A stretch of 64,000 nucleotides of DNA from Dromaius novaehollandiae. Taxonomy: Eukaryota; Chordata; Aves; Casuariiformes; Dromaiidae. The position numbers and the translations under genes are program-made. Below the pieces are notes generated by a model. It saw nothing but the letters and a program-made list of their open reading frames with translations, did no database searches and was not told the DNA's origin. The stretch is from the NCBI RefSeq assembly GCF_036370855.1, contig NC_088106.1, forward strand, positions 34,920,501 through 34,984,500, in the 5' to 3' direction. Each line of letters opens with the position of its first letter. Within the stretch, counting starts at the first letter, position 1. Below, piece after piece: positions 36,691 to 45,655 of the stretch.

Positions 36691-37032
36691 TTAGGAAAGC
36701 CAGGAGTAGAGGAGGTCCCCCCAGATGCTGTTGGGCAGGTGGATGTTACGTGCAAGGTGCTGGTCCCCTGCCTCGTGCCCATGCAGAGCAGGAGTAGGTA
36801 AAAGCCTTAATTTTGATGGGGCCTGCCAGAGAGACACCAGGAAGACGAGGGACATGACCACGCACCCCAGGCCAGCTGCTGTGCCAAGTCCTGCCAGGAG
36901 CCCACCACCCATGCTGGAGGGGGCAAGGAGCCCTGAGCCACGGACCTGCTCGCCCCTGCCCATCGCCATCAACACCACACCACTGACAGCGCCCGCTTTG
37001 GACACCGTTGGCTGCTGGACCCAGGACATCAC
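36691..37032 (-). CDS. Alternative minus-strand ORF with a membrane-like segment
   Basis: 113 codons antisense to the 36830-37204 candidate exon. Residues about 48-70 are hydrophobic and Gly/Leu/Val-rich (GLLAGLGTAAGLGCVV and on), resembling a membrane span. It competes with the plus-strand reading. No family is recognised, and neither strand is proven coding. Confidence 0.15.
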   Translation of the reverse strand: MMSWVQQPTVSKAGAVSGVVLMAMGRGEQVRGSGLLAPSSMGGGLLAGLGTAAGLGCVVMSLVFLVSLWQAPSKLRLLPTPALHGHEAGDQHLARNIHLPNSIWGDLLYSWLS

Positions 37033-40000
37033 CCAGAGCCCGGAGAAGCCTTCAGCCTCGCGGCGGGTAAAGGGGGTTCCCTACCTCCATCGGGCAGGTG
37101 GGCAGGCAGCAATGCATGGAGGGGACTGGGACACAGTGGAACAGCCAGGCCCCAGCACCCCGAACCAGCAGAGCAAGCGGGGAGAGGAATGGGAGCAGTT
37201 TGGGGTGAGTCCTCACGGACTAGGGGGGTCTTGGGGCTGTTTGCTTGGGATTATTCCCTCGGGTTTTACTCCCTTGGAGGTATTCCCTTCAGGTGGGATA
37301 GGCATGTTGCCCCTGGGAGCTCACTGCCAAGCTCCAAAACGGCCAAAGAAGGCTCCTTCTGACTCACTCTACCAAATATTTCTTCTTTTCCAGACCCTGC
37401 AGAGGATCACAAACCTCATCCCAGCCCCCAAAGCAAGCAACAACAATGTAAGCACCACTCAGAGCCCCCCACATCCTCACTCTTGTGCTGCTCGCTCTCT
37501 CTCCACGCATAGCCTGGCCAGGCTCTGCGGACGAGTTGCTTTGTGCAGGTTTCCCACCAGAACTGAAAAAACAGGCACATTCAAAACAGTGAGAAAAATC
37601 TGGGCTCTGCACATGGTCTCCCTGTTAGACAGCAGGCAAGAGCCAACACTCCAGCCCACACTGGCAGAGTGTCCATACACGTGGGGAAGGGCTCTCTTTT
37701 GGGGTGATGTGGCCAGGCCCTTCCCAATAAGGGCGCTCAACCCTTTTCAGCGTCCAGCTAGAAGGGTGCAGCTGGCAGTAGAGCCCTCTTGTGCTGGGTG
37801 CCCCCAAACCGGGCCAGGAGCAATGCATGCTCCGCACAACTGAGTTTTCGAGGGGATACAGCAAGACAAGGTTTCCTGCCAGTTCCTCCCACACCCCCTC
37901 TGTGCCCAGAGAGCTGGCCATCCTGCTGAGCGTACCAGGGCCGCTCCATTGCGTGGCCATGCTGGGACCCCACAGCATGACTAGCATCAGGTTTGGAGGG
38001 GACACACATGCCCCCTGAGCAGGACCTGCATGTCCAGAACGTCCGTCCCCTCTGCAGGCCTTGTTCTGCCCCCCTCCCCCCCCCCCCCCCCAATGCTGTT
38101 GGGGACACACCAGCACCTTCCCCTCACTCCCCTGTGATGCTCCATGACAATCTGCCCCTCCTGGCTTTGCAGGCAGCGCACAGACAACCTGCCACCAGGG
38201 CCAGGGAGACCCCACGGAGGCTCCCCACAAAGCGGCGATGTGGATCGCCTTCTGCAGAGGACACACCAGAGCCAGTAAGGCCTTGGGACAGGGCAGCACA
38301 GGCCCCATGTGGCCCTGGGCATCCCCACAGGCAGAAAGTGCCCTGTGCCTCAGGGAGAGGGGATTCCTGGCAGAAATTAAGGGGGGATGCTTGGAAGCAC
38401 AAAACTTCGTTGCAGCTGGTGACCATCCTAGAAGAGTTTCCCAGCCATGATGTTCTCCATCCCTTTTTACCCTTTCCGAGACGTGGTGTCTCTCTTCTGC
38501 ATCATGATGAATGGTGATTAGAGTTTTCTGTCCGCTGTTTTGGGTGCGTTCTAGCAGGCAACACAAATCATCACATTGTAGTAGTTTCTTTACTAGTGTA
38601 AGATTCATTCCAATGGGGGTAGGTAGTAAATTTTGGCTCAATGTATAGTTAGATTGTAACAATTGATAAGATCTAATAGGAGCTGAATAATTAAAGTTGC
38701 ATCCCATAATTTTGGTAAAGTTACAAACACAGATATTTGAGTGATTACTTGTATCTACAACAATGTTATCTCTGAATATAAGATTACTGCCTCATACATT
38801 CTCTCAGAGGTTGTCGAGCTGCACCCTTCACAGCAGTGTCAGCTAAAGCATTTCCTTTACTAATTTCTGTAGTGTCTTTAGTATGGGCTGGGCAGTGTAT
38901 TACAGCAATTTCTTTGGGCAGTTGGACTGCTTCCAGCAAATTACGTATTTCTTCTCCATTAGCTATTTTCTTTCCTGACGATGTAAAAAAATCCTCGTTC
39001 TTTCCATAACATCCCTGTTGCATGACATACTCCAAAGGCATATCGAGAGTCGGTGTTGATGTTAACTCGCTTTCCTTTTCCTAGGTGTGCTGCACTTGTC
39101 AAGGCTACTAGTTCTGTTCCTTGTGCATTCATTCGTGTGGGAAGCAGTTCGGCCTCTATTACTCGTTTTTGGCTGATTACAGCATACCCAGTTTGTCGCT
39201 GTCCCTGCAGCTAGTAGGATGAGCTGTCTACAAATAGAATTAGATCCGGGTTTTGCAAAGGAACATCAATTAAATAGGTCCTTGGCTTACTTGAAATGTG
39301 CATTACTGGCTCACATTGGTGATGTTTTTCTCCATCATCAGGCAGAGGTATTAGGGTTGCTGGATTCAAGGTAGTGCATCTTTTTAGGATTACATTATCT
39401 GCCATTAGGAGGATCAGTTTGTAGCTGTGTGTCCGTTGTGGCGATAATGCTTGGACTGCATATTGTTTTAGCAGAATCTCCACTTCATGCGGGACATAGA
39501 CTCTTACAGGGTGTCCCAGAATGAGAGGGCGGCTTCTCTCTACTATTCCCACTGCTGCCACCACAGATTTAATGCAGGCTGGTGCCCCTGCTGCAATCGA
39601 ATTTAGCTGAGCAGCATAATATGCTACTGGTTTCTGGTGGGGTCCTAATTTTTGCATTATTACTCCGCTGGCAATCCTCTTACATTCGTACATACAAATC
39701 GAAGGGCTTTGTATCACCTGGGAGCCCGAGGAGCAGGTGCAGATGCCAAAGCTCCTTTTATAGTTCTAAAAGCTTGCTCTCTTTCAGGGCCCCATGCAAT
39801 GGGTTCTGCTTTTTCATTTCTAGTTGCCTCTGTCAGGGGTTTTGTTCATGCTCCCAACCCAGGAATTCATGGTCTGCAAAATCCCACAGCTCCAAGGAAT
39901 CCTTGTAATTGTTTCTGTGTTACTGGATGGGGGAGTTTTATTATAGTATCTACTCTTTCTGGATCTACTAGCTGTTACCCTTCTCTTAGAATGAACCCCA

Positions 40001-42610
40001 AGTATTTTACCTCTTTTTGACACAGCTGGAGTTTAGATGGAGATGCCCAGTAACCTTTTCTCTGCTAAAGTAGTACCTAGATGTACAGAGTCTATTATAC
40101 AGGTATCTTCATTTTTACTTGCTATCAGTAAATCCTCTACATATTGCATGAGAGTTGACCCACCCAGTAATTCTACCTCTTTTAAATCATTCCTTAGTAT
40201 TTGTGAGAAAATTGCGGGAGACCCTGCAAACCTTTGTGGGAGGCGTGTTCACGTCCTCCACTGCCTCTCCAGGGTCGCCGGGGTTCCCTTCTTCTTGTTA
40301 TTCTGAGGGATTGTTTCCATGGGCTAACTCTTCACACTTGTAACTCCTCCCCCAGCTATCCCTTGCAGCTGAAAAGAACACACTCACCGCACATGTCCTA
40401 AGTTTTTACAGTAATAACATTCTCTCCCTTCACTTCCCTCCCCCCCCCCCCCCCCGTCTCCTTTCTTTCTTTTACTTGCTCAGCTTTCTGGTTTTCCTCT
40501 CGACCATCATAAACAAATACTGCTACAGTTAAAATCTTTTGTAAAGCTGCTCCTTGACAGCCTGGCATATGCTCTTTAAAATACTTTCGTGTATCAGGGG
40601 CTGCTTGATCTATAAAAACACTAATTGCGAGTGTATCATTGAAGTTTTGTGGGGTCATTCCTCCATATTTTAGCAGGGTTTGCCACAGCTACCCCCAGAA
40701 GTCACTGGGGTGTTCATCTAATCACTGTCTGCATTCTTGCACTTTAGTCCAATTTACTCCTAACTCTCTGCATGCTCTAATTTCTTCTACTAAATTTCCA
40801 AGTCCTGTTTGACACACGGCTCTATCTCCTGCATTATTATAATCCCAACTTGGATCATTTGCTAGTCAGGGGTTTCTATTTCCCCCGGCTTGCTGCGCTA
40901 CTTCCGCATCTTTGTTAATTATCTTATCCCGTTCATTTGGTCAAAATAGTTCCCTGAAAAGAATTTGGGTACCACTCCAGTTTGGGTTGTGCTCGGTGCA
41001 TACCTTAGAAAATAACTGGACACATCGCTCTGCATCTTTTCTTAGTCTTGGCATTTTACCCCCCCATAAGGCAAGATTACTCGGGTTCCAGGGTTGATTA
41101 GTAAGTACTCGCAACACAGGCCGGGGCGGGGGGGGGGGGGGTGTTTGGCCCCTCCCTTTCCCCCTGGCTGTAAAGCGGCAGGGTTAGCCAGCACATTGGA
41201 GATCACAGGATAGAGTCCAGCAGCCGGCACAGTAGAGGGAGAAGGAGGAGGACGAGAAGTAATGACAGATAGATCATCAGGCATATAAGGTGGAGCAGAA
41301 CCTCCCAAGCATGCTGATGTAAAAAAGAAGAAAGGAAAAAGTCTGTTGTCTTCATTGTCCGAGGGATGGAGCTGTTATTGTAGACTTGGGTGGAAAAAGC
41401 AGGCCTTGGAGTTGCATGTTGTGCGATTGGCTGTGCAATGGGGAGATGCCTCCTGGGCTGTTGAGTGGTGTTTCCTCTGACCTCAGGTCCATCTGAAATG
41501 CCTCCTCTCTGTTTGTCTTGCACCATAGTTGCTGCTTGAGGCAGAAGAGTGTCAGAGAAAAATTGTGGCTTTCATCCAGAGAAGTTCAAAATGCGGAGAG
41601 AAATGATGCAAGACCAGCAGGCCATAACTACGGGTTCTCTCTCGCTTCCCCTTGCAGAAAAGGAGAAGAAGTGACCCAGGGGCTGGAGATGCCATGACAA
41701 GAGTAAGTTTATGCCAGCTTCTGCCAAGGCCCAGGAGAGTGCAGCAGCATGGACTACTGCGCTGCAGGGTCATGGATCTTGAGGCCTGGCGTGCATGCGG
41801 CACTCTCTGCTTTCCCCTGCTTCGGGGATGCGCTGGGTTAGCCCCTGATGCCTGTGTCTCTGAGCAGCCCCAGGCAGTGTCCGATGCTGGTGCTGCACTG
41901 AAGGGGGCGGAGGATGGCAGTGGGAGCATGTGCGCAGAGTCTGTGGGCCGGCAGGGGCAGGCAGGGACTCAGCCAGGGTGCGAGAGGGAATTTGTCCCTG
42001 CCATTGTAGCATCCTGTGAAGACAAGCAAGCCGGGCTCTGCAGAGGCTGGAGCCATCTGAAGCCAGCCCAGAAGAGCGGAGGAGGTTGGAGGCCAATGGA
42101 TGGTGGAGAACGGGCCAGCAGCCGTTGCTCTGGTAAATGTCTCCAAATTTGAGTGGCGTTTCCCCTCTGGTGTCCAGCAGGGCCAGGGTGGCAGGGCCAG
42201 GCTGTCCCCACCAGCAGGGCCAGGCTGGGCAGCGGCAGCCTCACAGCATGGGCCGGACACTGGGCCCAAGGTGCTTTGCGGGTTGCACATAGGTCCCATC
42301 CACACTGGGCCTGCCCTGGGCACGGGGTCCCTGTTGCACCCTGGGGTGCTGCTCTTTACTGCTGTGACATCGCCCTGGGCATGACTTGCAGCGCACAGCC
42401 AGGGGGATGGAGAGAGCCACCAAACTGGTACAGCTTGGTGGGTGCCCGTCCCTGCCCGAGCTGGGGCTGGGTAGAGCCCTGGTCCAAAATCCAGCACAGG
42501 ACACTGAAACGCTGCATCTCTCATGCCATGGCTGTTTTGTAAGTGACACCCTCCACCCCCCCAACTCCCCCGGCAGGTGAGGAATAAATATCAGAGTCCA
42601 GCAGCTCTTG
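36725..42610 (+). CDS. Candidate spliced gene, product unrecognised
   Basis: Exon-like segments with acceptors and donors: 36830-37204 (375 bp), 37394-37447 (54), 38173-38274 (102), 41658-41702 (45), 42044-42132 (89) and 42392-42542 with a TAA stop. AATAAA follows at 42583. The first four are multiples of three and open in phase 0; the 89-bp and last segments join in frame (TG|C). The first two also lie in one uninterrupted 372-codon frame (36725-37843). The predicted protein is about 270 residues, hydrophilic and disordered-looking: Pro/Ser/Thr-rich at first, then Arg/Lys-rich (TKRRC, KRRRSD), then Glu-rich, with a Trp-rich end. No domain is recognised. The fourth intron (3.4 kb) contains an antisense retroviral remnant. 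Upstream exons may include 35239-35369 and 36077-36130. In a second frame the 54- and 102-bp segments are also open, so the frame is not settled. Confidence 0.35.
38400..38775 (-). pseudogene. env: Retroviral env-like fragment (defective)
   Basis: Directly after the RNase H end, a minus-strand frame shows several N-glycosylation sites (NFT, NYS, NYT, NLT), a cysteine group (CDDLCC), a basic RVKR string and a Trp-containing WETLLGW segment like the region just outside the membrane in retroviral transmembrane subunits. The hydrophobic anchor that should follow is missing. Most of env is absent. The assignment rests on order and composition and is less certain than gag and pol. Confidence 0.5.
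38784..40250 (-). pseudogene. pol: Retroviral pol fragment: RT palm, connection, RNase H (defective)
   Basis: The segment starts in the RT palm. The active-site YxDD position reads YVED (40132-40143), so the first catalytic Asp is replaced by Glu. The connection region follows with several stops. The frame at 39717-39211 contains the QKLGP...PVAYYAAQL pattern typical of gammaretroviral pol. RNase H begins with VDSSS and is cut at once by a TAG (39211-39213). Reading on, the catalytic Glu (AQGTELVAL) and Asp (TDSRYAF) are still present, and the frame at 39041-38784 keeps the final HCPAH and ADTA motif. Integrase is absent. Confidence 0.8.
40340..41526 (-). pseudogene. gag: Retroviral gag fragment (defective)
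   Basis: Minus-strand frames at 41526-41203, 41308-41042 and 40658-40398, joined by frameshifts and stops. Visible landmarks are a PPY late-domain-like motif near 41290, a capsid C-terminal region around 40860-40500 (hydrophobic and charged pattern containing FIDQAAPDTRKYF), a Lys/Glu-rich linker, and a CCHC zinc knuckle, C-x2-C-x4-H-x4-C, at 40378-40419. The zinc knuckle holds an in-frame TGA (plus-strand 40384-40386). A C-run at 40440-40457 causes a frame change just before it. A matrix region upstream is not clear. Confidence 0.7.
42583..42588 (+). terminator. AATAAA polyadenylation signal of the candidate gene
   Basis: It lies 41 bp after the TAA stop of the last candidate exon, with TG/GT-containing sequence downstream. 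Confidence 0.45.
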
Positions 42611-42619
42611 CAGGTACAA

Positions 42620-43200
42620 GTCATGCACAGCTGGGGCCTCTTTGGCAGCTGCAGCCTGCTGTTTCGGAGGAAGCAAGCAAATGGGGACTTCCAGAGATGT
42701 TTAACACCTCAGGGAAGCCTCTAGGACTGAGCTGGCTGATGAGATAGTGGGTGGCCTAAACAGACCAGCCTGCAGTGATTCACCCCCACAAAAGCCTGAG
42801 CCAGGAAAAAGGGTCATGTTGCTCAGCAGACATGCACAAGGCTTTGTTTTGCTCATGGGTATGAGGTTCCCAATGGCAGCTGCTTTGCAGCCACCTGAAA
42901 GCAAGCAAAACCTTTGCGATGTGTAGGGCAACTCAAACTTCCAGAGCAAGTCCTGGGCTGCAGGAAACTGTGAGCAAGTGTGGTGTTGTCCTTCAAGTAG
43001 CATGCAGTTACTGAAGGTCTAACTAGCTCCTGTTGCTTCCCAGTGTTACAGGAGGCCCCAGTTCTGAAAAGGAATTGCGTTTGGGATTTGGGCCAAGGCC
43101 GCCAGGGCCATGACAGGGCAGAGACCAAGGCCAGTGGGGCCAAAGGGAGATGGGGACAAAGCCCACTGGGGCCGTAGCAGTAAATAAATATACTGTGTGA
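42620..43200. other. No gene recognised
   Basis: Moderate-GC DNA after the candidate gene's polyadenylation signal. Frames here are unsupported. Confidence 0.5.
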
Positions 43201-43830
43201 CAAAGGAGTTGACATGCTTTGGCACGTGGTTGGGTGGTCCCAAGGGAGGGGAGAGGAGGATGTGGGGACATGGGGGAGGTTCCAGAGGACATGGGGGATC
43301 CCAGAGGATTTGTGGGTGTCCCAGAGGACATGGCAGGGGAGGGACCCCCGGGGACATGGGACTCCCAGAGGTGCCCCATGGGGATATGAGGTTCCCATGG
43401 TGTCCTGGAGGACATGGGGGAGAATAGGGGACTTAGGGGGTCCCAGGGCTGCCATGCAAGATGTAGGGGATGCCAGAGGATATGGGGGAGTCCCAGGGAT
43501 GGGGAGAGGGGACCTGGGGACACAGAGGTGTCCCAAGAGATGTGGGGGAGGGGTTCCAGGAATGGGGGGCAGGAAATGTGGGGATTAGGGAGATTCTGGA
43601 GGCATGAGGGGGGCTAGTTGGTGACAGGGAACATGAGGACATGGCGAGGGTCCCAAGGGCTGCTAGGGGGTGCAAGGGGCATGGGAGCAGCAGAGGTGTC
43701 CCAGAAGACACAGGGGTGCCTGAGGGGACCTGGATGGGGTCCCAGAGGTGCCCCGGAGAATACTGGGGGAGTCGCAGGGCTGTCCCAGGGAACATGAGAG
43801 TGGGTCCCAGAGAGGACACAGAGATACTGG
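43200..43830. repeat. Degenerate GGACATGGGG minisatellite
   Basis: About 15 irregular units of 35-50 bp built on CCCAGAGGACATGGGGG themes. G-rich plus strand. Open frames on both strands are repeat-driven. Confidence 0.75.
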
Positions 43831-43919
43831 CAGTGTCCAAGGCTTTTTTTACCCTGCGCTGTGGCTCTGGGGGCACTCAAGGCTTTTCTTGCCCCAGAGG
43901 GAGGCCTGGTGGGCCCCAA

Positions 43920-44068
43920 GTGGGATCCTCGGCCCTGTGGCCTCTCCAGGGGCACCAGGGAAGCCTCAAGCTGGTCCTGACCATGCTGGATCCCCGTATC
44001 CACCTCTTGGCACAGCCCCTGAGCCACCTGGGCCAGCTCAGCCACCGCTACCTCCCGCCCTGGAGACC
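43920..44068 (-). CDS. Candidate exon, helical segment
   Basis: On the minus strand an acceptor (CTTGCCCCCAG) at 44069-44079 opens a frame whose first 40 residues are Ala/Leu/Glu/Gln-rich with helix-like heptad spacing (EVAVAELAQVAQGLCQEVD). The donor end is unclear. It may belong with the exon-like segment at 45068-45174. The product is not recognised. Confidence 0.25.
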
Positions 44069-44089
44069 CTGGGGGCAAGGGCACTCAGG

Positions 44090-44870
44090 TCACAGCATGG
44101 CACTAGGGAGGGGGGGAACAAGGGACAGGGAGAGGCAGGGCTCAGGGCCTGGCACCAGGGAGACAGGGGACACAGGGCCCTGGCTGGGGCCAAGGAGGGG
44201 ATGGGAGGGAACAGAGCTCAGGGCCTGGAACTGGGGACCTGCAAGGCATACGGGGGACAGAAGCCAGGGTTTAGGGCTTGGCTGCAGGGCTAGGGGAGAT
44301 GCTGGGCACACAGGAAGATGTGAGGGGTAAAGCAGAGGCCTGGCACAGAGGCCAGGAGGGACAGGGTACACAGAGGACATGTGTCAGGGCCTGGCTCCAG
44401 GGACACAGTGGAGACAGGGGTTAGGACATAACCCCTGGGGACAGGGAGGGATGTGGGGAAACCCTGGGGGCAGGGGACCATGGGGTGGGGCAGAGCCTGC
44501 TCCTGGGGGTTCCCAGGACCAGCCAGGGTCGCAGCCCCATGATCCCAGGGTGACCCCAGCCCTCCTCTGGGACGCCAGGCTGCCCTCCAGACCCCTTCCA
44601 ACATTTCCTGACACCAAGGTGCTCCTTTGATTCCCACCAGACCACAAAGCATCCCCCATGACCCTCGCCACAACCCCAAGGTGCCCCTTTGACACCATCA
44701 CACTACTGGGTGCCACATGAACCCCAGGTGCCTCCCATGACCCTCCCCATGATTCCCCAGCCCTCCAAGACCCCAGGGTGCCCACCAGATTCCATAGTCT
44801 CCCCATCACCCCATGTTCCCTCCAGCCCTCTGAGACACCGGGGTGTCCCCCATGACCCTGAGCCAGGGAG
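44090..44870. repeat. G-rich then C-rich low-order repeats
   Basis: 44.09-44.5 kb holds loose repeats on CAGGGCCTGGC(A/T)CCAGGGA(G/C)ACA. 44.5-44.87 kb holds loose C-rich repeats on CACCC(C)ATGACCCTC and CCAAGGTGCCC. No gene is evident. Confidence 0.55.
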
Positions 44871-45067
44871 ATTCCACCTGTGTTGGGGTTCCTGGGGGTT
44901 TCCCCTCCCTCCTCCTGGGCAAGGGCAGGCTCATGGCCTCCCAGGTAAACCAGGGTCAGGTCAAGGCAGACCTGCGGACAAGGACAGAAGCCACGGGGGA
45001 TGGGGTCAGGGCAGGCTTCACATCACACACCTCACTGCACACCTACCTCTGACAGGCCCAAGCTCAC

Positions 45068-45174
45068 CTGGGGTGTGAGGGCGTAGGCATAGACCTTGGC
45101 ATGCCAAAGGACTGTGTCGAGGACGTAGGCTGCCACACGGGCCACCTGGCTTGGCCCAAACACAGCCACACTGG
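45068..45174 (-). CDS. Candidate exon (107 bp)
   Basis: Minus-strand acceptor CTGCAGTGCCCCCCAG and donor gtgagc bound a 107-bp segment that is open in one frame. It encodes an Ala/Val-rich amphipathic stretch (starting SVAVFGPSQVARVAAYV). It stands out from the surrounding low-complexity DNA and may join the candidate exon near 44068. The protein is not recognised. Confidence 0.35.
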
Positions 45175-45199
45175 CTGGGGGGCACTGCAGGGATGACAC

Positions 45200-45556
45200 C
45201 ATGGGCAGAGGCAGGCAGGGGCTGGGCAGTGGGCGGGGAACGTGCAAGGGGAGGGGAGCATACAAGGTGCCTGCGGGCATAGGGGAGAACGGGAGCAGCA
45301 TGCTGGTAGCATGCAGGGAAGAGTGCAGGGAGCATGTGGGGAGTGTTTGGGTCCTGGTAAGTGTGTGGGAGGCAGGCAGGGAGTGTGTGGGTGCACACAG
45401 CTGCATGGGGATAGTCTGAGGGCCATGTAGGCACCCATAAAGCCTGCAGGGAGTGCTGGGGCACTGAGAAGTGTGTGTGCAGCATGGAAAGAGTGTGCAG
45501 GGAGCATGTGAGGACCATGTGGGCTTTGATAAGCATGCAGAGAGCATGTGGGTTCC
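45200..45556. repeat. Irregular GCATG(T/C)GGGGAG-type repeats
   Basis: Loose tandem units sharing GGGAGCATGTGGGGAGTG and GCAGGGAG themes, running up to the AT-rich palindrome. No coding evidence. Confidence 0.5.
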
Positions 45557-45655
45557 ATATATATATATATATATCCATATTATATATATATTATGTTATA
45601 TATATTATTATATATATATTTTATATATATTATATATATTGTTATATATATATTA
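45557..45655. repeat. AT-rich near-palindromic microsatellite
   Basis: About 99 bp made only of A and T apart from single C or G interruptions: (AT)n blocks separated by TTATG, CC or TTTT. It can fold into a cruciform. It lies exactly at the inner edge of the right duplication arm. Confidence 0.9.

Larger units (their letters stand above)
38400..41526 (-). mobile_element. Defective gammaretrovirus-like provirus remnant
   Basis: About 3.1 kb on the minus strand keeps the order gag, pol, env with large internal losses. The gag part runs from a PPxY-type motif to a nucleocapsid zinc knuckle. It joins directly to the reverse-transcriptase palm near 40245, so protease and the RT N-terminus are missing. 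The pol part ends after RNase H near 38784, so integrase is missing, and it is followed by an envelope fragment. No LTR pair is recognised at either end. Frameshifts and stops are frequent. It is an old, non-functional copy lying antisense in an intron of the candidate plus-strand gene. Confidence 0.8.

Noticed and set aside
37625..38707. 360-codon minus-strand frame as a single protein
   Set aside because: Only its first 100 or so codons are env-like. The rest is antisense to candidate exons and GC-rich intron DNA.
43900..45180. Perilipin- or apolipoprotein-like gene
   Set aside because: The helical, Ala/Leu/Gln-rich exon-like segments prompted the idea, but no diagnostic residues could be matched.
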